From Sordaria brevicollis (lineage: Eukaryota; Ascomycota; Sordariomycetes; Sordariales; Sordariaceae): a stretch of DNA of 64,000 nucleotides. Positions 45,601 to 56,807 of the stretch are shown here, piece by piece. The translations under genes were made by a program, and so were the position numbers. How positions within the stretch are numbered: the first letter of the stretch is position 1; every line of letters begins with the position of its first letter. The notes under the pieces are model-generated. The model had not been told where the DNA came from, ran no database searches, and saw only the letters and a list, made by a program, of their open reading frames with translations. The DNA is taken from the NCBI GenBank assembly GCA_033439795.1, contig JAUTDP010000002.1, positions 992,001 to 1,056,000 of the forward strand, in the 5' to 3' direction.

Positions 45601-48600
45601 TACTCGACGTCACCGAACTTGATGATACCGTGCGAGATGCGACGTCTGTCGTCATAGTGGCAGCGCTTGACGGTGGTGCCATCAACGACGTACTTCTCAG
45701 TCGGGCGTCTAGACTTGTTACCCTCGCCGTATGTGAACGACGAGAGAACCTCGCCCTTGCCCTTCTTGACAGACTTGGTGATGAGACGGTAGGTGTGATC
45801 ATAAACAGCGGTAGCGACAGGCTGAGTCTTCTCCTCGGGAGTCTCCTTGAGATGGCCCTCGTAAATGTTAAGCATCAGTTTGCCGTACTCGTTGAGCTTG
45901 GCGAAGCCAGTCAGGGCTCTTCTGCGCATGACCACGACGATACGGTTCTTGTAAAGAGTCCTGGGCGTTCCCTTGCGGGCCAAGCGCCAGATCTGCACGA
46001 GAGCCTTGTGGTGGAAGATGAGAATCATGAAGATCCAGGTGTCGCGGATTTGGAAGCACATCTGCCAGATGGCAAGGATGAGCCACATGAGGACCTTGCG
46101 GATGCGAGGCATCTTGCGGAGCGAGTACCACAGCTCGCGCTCAATATTGGAACCAGCACCAGAGATGATAGCGACCCACTTGACGAAGTTGATGGGGACA
46201 TAAAACAGGATTTTGTGAGTCCAGTGCAGATGCTTGCTCTTCTTTCCATCGTCCATGAGAGGCGAGGTCTCCTGGCGGCTCTCAGCCTCGGGTTCAGGCA
46301 AGTAGCAGAGCGTGTCGGTAGAGGTGTTAAAGGCGGAGTTGTACATCATGACGCGCTCGCCGGCCATCAGATAGAGCTCGAGGCAGAGCTTGACGTGGAA
46401 GTTGCTGCACCGGAGATCGACGCCCTTCTCCTCCATCCAGGACGGGAAGTCGCGGGACTGCGAGGCAGACATGCCCTGGATACGAGCGAGGATGGTCTCT
46501 TGGACGGGACGGGGGAGGGAAACCCACTCGGAGTCGATGCAGGTCTCGAGGCAGAGGTGCTTCATCAGCTCCTGGTTGGTCTGCTCGCGGATCCTGTAGA
46601 GACCCTGCCTGTCCTCGGTAGCAAGCTGGAAGGCGATGCGCTTGGAGACGGTGAAGGAACGGTCGGCACCGGAGAGGATGTGCTCGGCCTGAACGGCCTT
46701 GGCGGTGTCCAACCCGATGATGCCGCGCGCAGTGTGGTAGAGGATAGCTTCACCAACCATGCAAGCGAGGAGTGGCTGCCAGGTCGACATGCTAGCTTCC
46801 TCCTCGGGAAGGAATCCGACGGTGATGTGCAACTCGTCGTCCTTGAGCTCGCTGAAGGAGACGCACTCGCTAAGTCCAGCATCCAAGAAAGTTCCACGAG
46901 GGCAGACAGTGACGCGAATCTTCTCATCCAGCCACATGGCTAACGCAGTGTTAAGGACGTCCTCCCTCCAGGAAACCGTTTCCGAGTTGCCGGGGAAGTT
47001 GCTTTGACCGTCGCGAAGAGTTTCCGAGACCGAACGAGCCAAGGGGGTCTCCTGCTTAGCAAGGAGGAGATCGCCAGGGAGATCCTTGACCTGAGCGGGC
47101 TTCCTGCCAGTGAACGAGTTCTCAGAGTGTCCGATCTTGTGCTGCTTCCAGGTGTTGGGCTTGTCGCCATTGGCGCCGTCCTCCTTGAGGTCCATCTGCT
47201 TAGGCTTCCTGATGGCCCAGTACGAGGTAGACACGGCCGCGAAGACGGAAGCGGTGCAGAGACCGATCACATCAACAGAGACAATCTTGCCCTCGGGCAT
47301 CAGATACAACAAGCAGCCGACGGTGAAACCGATGACGGCCGATGTGAGAATGGAGAGAACGTGAGCGCGCACGCTGGTGGTAAAGCAGCGGTTGAACTGG
47401 AAGATCATAACTCCAGAGTAGCCGAGGCAGTAGAGGTAGTAGAGCGCCAGGATCTGGGCCTCCTCGACAAACAGCCAGACGAGGATGGTGGTCAAGCCAA
47501 AGATGGCCAACAGCCTGCTGGCGAGAGTCAGAAGCGCACCGACGTACTTGGTCCGGCGAGTCTGCTGCCACTTGTGCCTGAGAGCGAACAGCTCCGCGTC
47601 ACTAGACAGAATACCCTTGGGAAGCTCGTAGCTGTACTGCCAGTACTTCTTGAGCGTGATATCGAGAACCATGATTGACAAGCAGAAGTACAGGATAGCA
47701 AAGCAGATGGTGTAGCGCGAGGTGAAGTTGGAGAACACGTTCGAGTTCCCGCTGCCGGACATGATGACGCTGACCCAGCGATCCATCAAGCAGACAAGGA
47801 ACAGGCCAACATTCTGGCCGATGTCGTAGCGCGCCTGGCGGAAGAGGAAGAAAACGCTGTGCTCCTTGAGACCCTGGGACATTTGAAGACGCTTCTTCTG
47901 GGCTTCGGAGAGCTGGGCAAACCAAGGGGGCGAGAAGACATCGACGACTTCTTCAGGAGGTCCGTCCATGCGAAGGATCCAGTTGATGTAGGGCAGACCC
48001 TCGACGACCTTGTGGATCAAGGCATCGGGGGCAGTGCCAAAGATACGACCCTGCTGCTTCTTGACGGCCTCGCGGAAAGCCTGGAGAGCGAGTTTCTTGG
48101 TCTCATCTGTGTTCTTCTCGTTGGGGCTTCCGGTCTCGCTCTGGCTCATCCGGTGCTCATACCAGGAGTGAATGTCAGCCTCGCTGAACTTGGGAATGTT
48201 GCTGAGCCAGCCCATCCACTCGTGGCAGAGCTTGCGATACTGGAAGATGAGCAGAACGAGGAAGCCGTATCCGACAGAGAGGTAGATAGCGATATCCTTG
48301 CCGTTGATAAACGACGAAAGGACAGGCGAGATAAGAAGCAAGGGGATGGTTCTCCAGAGGACGCTGCGGCCTGAAGTCAATGGGCTACCCTCCTGGTGCA
48401 TGGTCGCCATGATACCGAGGACGTTGAGGTAAGTCGCGAGAAGCACGAGATACCCGAAGAAGACGAGACCAGAGTACACGTGGACCTTCACAGTAAAGAC
48501 GATGAAGCCGACCAGTCCGACCAACAAGGTCAAAACGAAGCCGCCCGAGAGGCGCTGAGCGTGGAAGAAGACCATGTTGGTGTAAGCAAAGTTGCAGAGG

Positions 48601-51534
48601 TAGTAGTTGCCAATGCTGCCAACCCAGCCGGTAACGCCGGCCGAGATCAGAAGAGCCACCAAAAGACCGTAGCACGCAGCAAGGACGTTATCATCGCCCA
48701 TGTAGCCAGTCATGAACAGACCACGGCCGACGAAGGTGAGAAGCATGATATCCACAATAGCAGGCATGCAGAAGATGGACAAGGCGCCGAAGTCAGCAAA
48801 CTTCTCCTTGAAGTAGCTGAGCTTCATGCGGTCCTTGAAGCCACGGCGAGCTGGATCCTCGTACTCATTGCCAGGCTCTCTCTGAGAGGGCTTGGGCTTC
48901 GCATAAACGGTCATATGGCCGTTGCGGTCGCCATCATCAGGGGGAATCGCAGGCGGGTTCTTCTTGAGGTAAGCAGTATACTGGTCGTAGATGATCTTGC
49001 CAAGGGCGCGCGGGTGCATGCCGAAGAAGGCCTCGCACTGAGAACCAAGCACCCACAACTCAGCGAAAACAGCTGCTTGATCAGGCTGCGAGAAGAGGGG
49101 GCAGTGGTCCGTGGCTTCGAGGTAGACATCCTCCAAGGCAAGCTTGCGGACAGTGGTGAAGAACATGAGCGCGATTAGATCAGTGTTGACATCGACAAAC
49201 TTGTTGTCATGGTACTGATTCATGGGATCCAGAGCATATGTCAGAGGGTTTCTGATGGCGTTAAGCGCATCGACATTGCCAGCGTAGAGGCATTCACGGA
49301 CCCGCTGCTCAATCTTCTCCGCAACGGCCACGAGCCCGTCAGCAGAGGGAAGAGCTGTGGCCCCCATACGGATGAACTCGGCCAGTCTCCGCTCAAGAAG
49401 GTCCCTCATAGAGACTCTTCCCTCAAGATAGAGACGGCAGTGAGCATCGTTCCAGGCAATGGCAGAAGACTCATCCAAGAGAACAGCGCGGCAGTAGGCC
49501 TCCATGACGATGCGGAAAGGATGCGTCAGGCGGCTAACCTGGAGCTGCTGCAAGAAGAAGAGAACCTCAGAAGGCGAGCACATGTTGATGGCAGTCTGGA
49601 TGCTGGTAGGCAGAGGCAGATCAGAGCCCATGTTGTTCTCCAACCGGAGCTCCTCCTCGTACCTGTCCACGCGGGCAACGCCGTTGTGAGCCAGCCAGAC
49701 GTGGAGAATGGTCGCGACATCGCTGGGATTGCTTCGCGAGATGAAGATGTCAACGTCGCCATCCTCAGACCGAAGGACGGAGATACCCCAGAAGTGAGCT
49801 TCACCATCTGGAACCTTGAACCCGGTATCAAGGCCCTTGTAGACGGAGACTTTACCCTCGACAAGGCCCTCAACAAGAGGAGTAAACAGGTGCGGATGAG
49901 CGGTCTCCTGCTGGAAGTTGCGATAAGCCATGACCAGCTTATCGACCTCAGCCGGACGCAGCCTTTGCAGCATGTTCAAGTCGCGCAAATGTGTCTGCGT
50001 CGCCAGGATTGCCTCGTACTGCATGTCGGTTGCCGACGCAGTGAGAGGGATGCATCCCAAGGCTGAGAGCGCCTCACCTCTGTGGTCGCACTCCCAGAAC
50101 TCGTCCCTTGCAGGCGCCACCTCGCGATAGGGGGGCGGAAAGGAGAGCTCTGGTTCGTCGGACCACCACTCCTGCTTCTCCGTGGTTTGCGCAACGGGCT
50201 GCAGCAGCCTCTTGACGTCAGGCACGATCGACGCGATTCTATCAACGTCAATCCGTGATGTCTGGTCAACAAGCTCATTGTCGTCGCCCACGTAAACCTT
50301 TTTCTTTTGCTGTAGCCACGCAGTTTGAAGCTGTGATACTTTTGTTAGCTCCCATTTTGCTTCATTCCTAGTTAAGTGATTGGGGGATACTCACATCAGA
50401 AGTCTCAGGCTTTCGCAAATACTCAAAGCCGCTCACAGGAGGCAGAGTGGGCTTCTCACCACTCGCCGCATGTCTAGGCCCATGCTGGTAAACAGCCTCA
50501 AAGTGGCTCGCGACCTTCTCGCCTCTGCACACCACAGCCACAGAAGGCTGCTGGTCCCAGAGATCACGAAAGGCCACAAAGAAGTGAGGGCGTTCTAGCC
50601 TCTCCTTGGCGCACTTGTTCATGAGGTCCCTGAGCTTCCCCGACCGGAAGTAATCCCGCCTGTCGCCGTTGGGCAGGATACAGGCATTCTCGATGATTAC
50701 ACCGACCAGGTCCGCAAAATCAACGGTGTCCACGAACCTCTCCTCGGTGTCCTCCCCGAGGCCGAGGTTGAGTACGATCGGCACCGCTCGTTGGTGCAGC
50801 CTCGCAAACAGACTGGCCGCCGTCTCCTCATCCTCCTTAGCGAGATCCGCTACGTTCAAGACAACCCCGGAAACGTCATCGCTTAGGATGAAGTCGGAGA
50901 TGTGCTTCTCCCACGCCGGAAGATCGGCAGGGGAAACGCTCCTAGCGTCGACCAAGCCGAGGCGAACAATCTCCTGGGTTGGGGTAGCTTGAAGTGGTTG
51001 GAAAGGGGTAGGGTCCGTGCACGACGGCAAAGGACTGATGTAAACAGTGCCCCCTACTAATTGCCCCGACGATACACCGCCATCCAAGAACTGGAAGCCC
51101 TTGGTTGAGGGCGGGATCTTGAACTCTGGCCGCGACGGCGGGGAGCCTGGGGTCTTCCTTCCCGCAGGTGATTTGCGTTTTCTCCTATTGTGGATTGTTA
51201 ATATCAGATGGACAATATCATGAATAGCATGCCATGGGTGATGGTAATTTGAAGTGAACGAGATTAAGACACGGGATGAGGAGACTTACTTGGTGTAACT
51301 GTCTGATATTGACTGACGCAGACGATTGTATATTGTTAGAATCACTGATAGTAGGACGGGAAGAGCCAACCCTGCGATGCCCACTATCAATGTGCCCCAC
51401 TGCCATGAGGTTCGTAGACGGTCCTCTGAAGGCAGTATCTTGTTGCAGTAGACCAGACGGTCGGTCTCGTTATCGCTGTTGCATATCTGCCGGACTGGGT
51501 CCCCGGCCCCCGGGGGTGGAAAGAAGGAAGCCAT
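42687..51534 (-). CDS. Giant multi-pass membrane GT4 glycosyltransferase with PelF-like domain; Gtb3/Gt4c-type candidate
   Basis: There are three exons: 51290-51534, 50395-51184 and a 7.6-kb exon 42687-50330. All phases agree, giving 2,892 residues. Helix 1 is at about 47-69 (WGTLIVGIAGLALPVLLSVI). An unrecognised alpha/beta region follows (about 115-330), then mixed soluble sequence. Ten or more helices fall at about 860-1385, and two or three more at about 1725-1790. The C-terminal enzyme starts near 2,200 with GCWPESPGGVSNCRRDL. It has STHHGISSMFG and WDHAILWRE, which match the order of PelF-type GT4 enzymes (DUF3492), and the GT4 motif SEGLPLAVGEAALAGVPVVAT (about 2,620). PelF polymerises the bacterial Pel polysaccharide. 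In Aspergillus the related membrane GT4 (Gtb3/Gt4c) is needed for galactosaminogalactan. Chain synthesis and export in one protein is my inference, supported by the epimerase gene nearby. The tail is Ser/Arg/Gly-rich. Confidence 0.9.
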
Positions 51535-52596
51535 TGCCAGTCAATGGCGAGATGCCCAGTGAGTGACGACAGCAACGGGCTGGGCTGGCTATGTGAAACT
51601 GATAGAAGACGAGTAAGGTGTAAAGGACTGGCCAGGTGGAATGCTAGGCAAAGAACATGTGTGGATGTCGAAACAGCAAAGTGTCCCCGCTGATGGAACC
51701 GATTAAGGATTAACGATTATGGGATGGCGCTCCTGCTTGCGATGGACGGAGTGTGATGTGTACAGTGAAAAGGCTAAGGAGTGATCATCGCCAACAAGGA
51801 CATGCTATTGAAACGAGAGACGGTGCTGAAAGAGAGCAGACGGACCGTGAATAAGGTCCAGATGGAAGACAGGAAAGGGTCCCGTCTGCAAGTGATGCTT
51901 TGGTGTGAAGCAATAGAAGGGAAGAAGGAAGCAAGCACTATGTTCGAGACGGTTGTTACACCTGGGACAAAAATGTTTTCACAGCCTCACAACGTGAAGT
52001 TGAAAAACCGGGGCGGTCCAAGTCGGTCTCGAGTTCAAGCGGCACCGGGCGGCGGCCACAACGAGCACCATGTCGCCATGCCCGACCCACACCACACAGA
52101 GGGGGGGAGAAGTCACAAAAGTTGCCAAAATGAAAGGCTGAGGAACGAGGAACGGCTTCGACGAGGCATGATACCGTATCACCGACTGGTACGGACCTCG
52201 TACGCGATCATACCCTGGGGTTGAGCCATCCGCTGAACCGGTCCTCGGCTGGAAGCCAGCGCCAACAAAAAAGAACAGTCGAGTGCTTCTGTGAGAGAAG
52301 AGAGGCGAGCCCATCATGCACTTGCGGTTGCAAAGTGGTCGATCCAGGGATTGCCATGGAGCCGATCTTAACACCCCGGGCGGGCGAGTAACGACAGCGT
52401 TTGCTTTCTACCGGCTTGCGATTCGATCTAGGAATTGCTGTAATATTCCCAGTTGGTATGGTTGGTACCGTGTAGGCGCTGGTCATCGGCCTGTTTTTTT
52501 TTTCTTCTCCAGAAACTGTTACCCAATTCGTATTTGGATCCTACGCGCCCGGGGCCACCGTCCTTGTCACCTTCTCGTGAGCGCCTCATTCGTTGT
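51535..52596. other. Promoter side of the giant gene, no gene seen
   Basis: About 1 kb of normal base composition lies between the giant gene and the transposon. Small frames without features. Confidence 0.5.
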
Positions 52597-52605
52597 CTGT
52601 CAGAT

Positions 52606-52705
52606 CGGTAACGTTAAATGGCAAGACCAGAAACGTTAGCTGGCAAGACCATACCCACTTTTAACGCTGAGTAAGCCGCGCCAGCCACCTGCGCCCAATG
52701 CGGCC
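52606..52705 (+). repeat. Left terminal inverted repeat of the transposon
   Basis: 100 bp matching the reverse complement of 56699-56798 with only a few differences. It contains a subterminal direct repeat, AACGTTAAATGGCAAGACC and AACGTTAGCTGGCAAGACC, possibly transposase binding sites. Confidence 0.9.
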
Positions 52706-54138
52706 CAGTGCACAATACAACGTATACCAAATCCGTATTACTCTTTTATATAAAGCTATTTAGAAATCCCAAATAAATTAATTATTTACTATTGAGAAGG
52801 TTAATACAGTTCCTACCAATTTAATTGAAGGCCTTATTATTATACTAGTTATATTAGTCGTTATACCGCTGGCTGCTTAGAGTATACGTACCTACTTTAA
52901 TTTTAATACCCGTACTTATATTTAATATACTTAATATATTTATATTATTAATTACCCTAATTATAATACTTATTATAAAAATATTGACTTTAGGGCGTTA
53001 ATAATAGAAGTAATTTTATAATTTATTATTTCCCTTACTATTAATTAAAGGGGGGCGGGTTATTATAGTATTGAAATAACTATTTAATAATTGTTAGTAT
53101 TTTATATTTATATTTATATTTAAATTATTAAAAATAGGGAGAAGGGGAGGGCGTTTAAGCTTTTTATAAGGGAATTAGAATTTTATAAAAGGAGGGCATT
53201 AAAAAAGTTGATATTTATAACGCTATTTAGGTCATTTATTAGGGCGTTAGTAGTAGTATTATAATAATTAATATTATTAATAGCGGTGTTATAATATTTA
53301 ATATTAGTATAATTAATATTTTAATTAGTTAGGAGGTATTGCGATTAGTTTTTAATATTATACGTAGCGCCGTTTAATTTTTTAAGGGGAGGTTATTTTA
53401 GAAATTCCCTTCCCCCCTTTTTATTTGCGTAGGTTCTTAGGTCGCCGCCTTATTTCCCTTACCTCTTTTTTTACCTTTATTATAATTATGACCGCGATTA
53501 TTGCGTATTTAGGTAATTAGTACCCTACTTTTTATATTACGAAACGTTATACGTTAGGGTACGCCGTTTTTATTATAAGATAATATATAATAGTTATTAT
53601 ACCGGTTATAATCGATAGGAATATTAATAATAGGGATTCGAAATTTAATAGGTAAGGTAAATATATTTTCGAACCGTTCGGATTCGTAGCGTTCCGGGTT
53701 TATAAACTCCTCCCTTAATATATTATATATATAATCCTTTAATTTAGGGTCGGGGACGGCCGTTTTACGCCGGCGATTAAGTAAAGTAATTAGGTTTCGA
53801 ATTGCGTAAATACGGCGCTTAATTTCGGTTATAGTATTTAATTTACCGTTAGAATTTAATTATTAATATTTATCGAAATCTTTTAATAATAATATTAATA
53901 ACGGATTTATTTATAATAATTTTAATATAAAGTATTTATAAGGTAGATTATATTACGTAATAAATTCCCTTTTATAATTAACGTTTAAATTTTAATTAGG
54001 TTCGTTAAATTAATTATTAAAGGTATATTAATATTAATATTATGATAATTTTAAAACGTAAGGTGTAATTTACGCCGGCGAAATAATAATTAATTAGACC
54101 GAATAGATGGCGAAAAGAAAATCGGAGGAGGCTTAAAG

Positions 54139-54168
54139 TTTTTCGGAGTTTTTCGGAGTTTTTCGGAG
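54139..54168. repeat. Three tandem copies of TTTTTCGGAG inside the RIP island
   Basis: Three perfect 10-bp units. They keep CG while the surroundings are almost only A/T, consistent with RIP sparing CpG. Confidence 0.8.
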
Positions 54169-56698
54169 GAGGCGAAAAATAAGAAGTAAAATATTCTATA
54201 CTTTTAATATTAAATTATTAAATATATTAACCTTTTTATATTTAAGTAAAATTATAATTCTTATTTTAGTATACGTAAATTTATACTCTTATTTTTGAGC
54301 GTAGTAAGTACTTTATATAATTTAATATAATTAATTTAATGAAGAGAAGCGGTTCTTAAATAGGCGTTTAATAATTCTATATATAAATTCGATTTTATTA
54401 GTAATTTTAATATTATAATTGCGATATTTCGAAATATAATAGTTATTAAATTTATTAATTTATAAGAGGTAGTATTTATATAAATACGCTAGTAATTTTA
54501 AAATTATAGAAAAAAAAACGGTTAATGAAAAATATATACTATTTTTTATAGGGGATTTTTATTAATTTATTTTTTAAATTTATTATATATTAATTGCTAT
54601 ACCTATTTAAAATAACCTTCGTCATTAGCGTAAATAACTTGCTTCTACGCTTTTAAATAACTTTTATATGTATTTTAATAGTATTAATAAGTTAGGTTGA
54701 AGGCGGGGATTTTACAATTTCGTAGGGTAATAGCGTTAATTAATAACGCGTTAATTATTTTACGAGTTTTTTATTTATTATTATTTTATTGGGTTATACG
54801 AATAATTATAGTAACGTTATTAAATTCGTTAAAATTATTATCCTTTACGTTATTATCTTCTTAATTATTATAAATATTATCGGTAATAGAAGGGATATAA
54901 AATAAAGGGTTCGGGCTATAGTTATTTAAATCCCGAACCGTTAGCGGGGGAATTAATATAGTAGTATTCGGAATTAATTTAGGACTATTTAATTATATTT
55001 ATTTCTTTTTAATATAATAATTTATATTTTTTATAATATATTAAATATAGAATTAATATAGGATATTAGGGTAATTAATAATAGTAGCCTTTTTGAACCT
55101 TTTATCGAAATTATTTATAATTACTTTTAGATTAGTAATATTGTAATTTCGTTGGAATTTCTTTAAGTAATTTAATTACTATTAGAAATCTTTTTATTTT
55201 TTATTATTCGAAAAATTAAAGCCAACGTTGAAATTACGACTTATAGTATTAATATTAATAATATTTAAGAGTGGGAGGTTAAAGCGGTTAATTTATAAGA
55301 AAAAAAAAGGGGTTAATAAATTAGACCCTATGGTGTACGTAATGTAAATAAAGTAAGTAGAGTATTAAATAGAGGGATGGATTTATTTATATAATAATAA
55401 AAGGGTATAATAATATATTGGATTTGTTTATTTTATATATATTATTAAATAATAATATATACGGATTTTTCCTCTATATTTCTATATATTAATTGAAGGT
55501 TTAAAATATTTTAATAATTCGGCTAGCCTTATTATATTTAATAAAGTATTTAATATTATAATAGGTTTTATAGTATTTTAGTAAATCGATGAATATTTTG
55601 GTTATTAAATAAGGATTATACTTTTTACGTCGGATATAATATTAAATATTTTATATTTCTTAAGTAATAATAGGCCTTCGAAGATTACGTACTTTTAATA
55701 TTAAATTATTATAATTAACTTTTTAAATAGCGGCGGCGTCTTTTATATTTAATTAGTCGTTATTATCGAATATATTATTTATATAATAGGCGATTTAGCG
55801 GGCTATTATTCGGGTAACTTTCGATAACCGTTCGATAATTATATTAATAGCCTTTTTATTATTATAACGGATTTATTATTAATATATTAAATTATTAATA
55901 AAATTAATTATATCGAAATCGTAATTATAATTATTAATATTCTCTTACGTAAATTATTAATTCCTTTCCTAAATCCGTTAAACGATTTTTACCCGGTATA
56001 AATAATTAATCCGTTTAAATTTAATATTATAAATATTTTAACCGGTAGAAATATAATTATAATTATATATATAATAATAATCGACCCGTATAATAACCCC
56101 CTTTTATCCTTTTTTTTTACTTTTTATATTAATACAGGATATAATTATAAAATTTTATTATATTATATTATTTTATAGCGTATTAAAAGTAATAAGCCTA
56201 TTATTAAACTTTACGGAAATAAATAATAATTATTATTTTATTAGGGAGGGATTGGGTAACCGTAAAGAAATATTATAATCGTATTCGTAGCGGTTATAAT
56301 CGATAAAGAAGGATTATAATTCTTCGAATATTATAGTAGCCTAATTTAGGGTAATTATTCGAACCGGAGAAGAGGTTATTTTTATTAAGGATTTTAATAA
56401 AGTATTATTAATATACGTTATTACGGTCGGTTTTATTAGGTTATATTAGGAATTAGAAGTTTATTTATTTAGATTGCGCACGCGCAATTTGGGATAGCCG
56501 GTTAAAAAAAATTAAGGAATATAATGAATTCGAAGATATTTAAAAAAATAATAATAAAAATAATAAGAAATTATTATAAAAAGGTTGCGTAACGGTAAGT
56601 AAGACTTCGCGATAGCTTTATTCAATTGTATAGTAATATTAATAGTCGCTAATAGGTTATATAACGACGACGAGGTTGGGTAGCGATATTATATATTA

Positions 56699-56798
56699 GG
56701 CCGCACTAGGCGTAGGTGGCTGGCGCGGCTTACTCAGCGTTAAAAGTGGGTATGGTCTTGCCAGTTAACGTTTCTGGTCTTGCTATTTAACGTTTGCG
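56699..56798 (-). repeat. Right terminal inverted repeat of the transposon
   Basis: Partner of 52606-52705. It has the same subterminal AACGTTA..TGGCAAGACC pair. Confidence 0.9.
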
Positions 56799-56807
56799 CT
56801 GTCAGAT

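Larger units (their letters stand above)
52606..56798. mobile_element. RIP-degraded Mutator-like DNA transposon, 4,193 bp
   Basis: The element is bounded by 100-bp terminal inverted repeats and an identical 9-bp flank, CTGTCAGAT, at 52597-52605 and 56799-56807. The ends read CGGTAACGTTAAATGGCAAG on the left and, on the minus strand from the right, CGCAAACGTTAAATAGCAAG. The interior (about 52740-56690) is overwhelmingly A/T with TA, TTA and ATTA words. It has no frame above 60 codons on either strand, as expected if RIP (C-to-T in CpA) destroyed a transposase gene. Long TIRs plus a 9-bp duplication fit Mutator-like elements. Orientation cannot be told. The flanking genes keep intact frames, so mutation did not spread into them. 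Confidence 0.9.

Noticed and set aside
44892..46943. 683-codon open frame on the plus strand
   Set aside because: It lies fully antisense to the giant GT4 exon. It has repetitive Leu/Val/Asp/Gly-rich composition typical of the reverse frame of a codon-biased gene, and no domain.
52740..56690. Possible centromere-like or mitochondrial insertion, given the extreme A/T content
   Set aside because: The exact TIRs and 9-bp duplication at its borders explain it as a RIP-mutated transposon.
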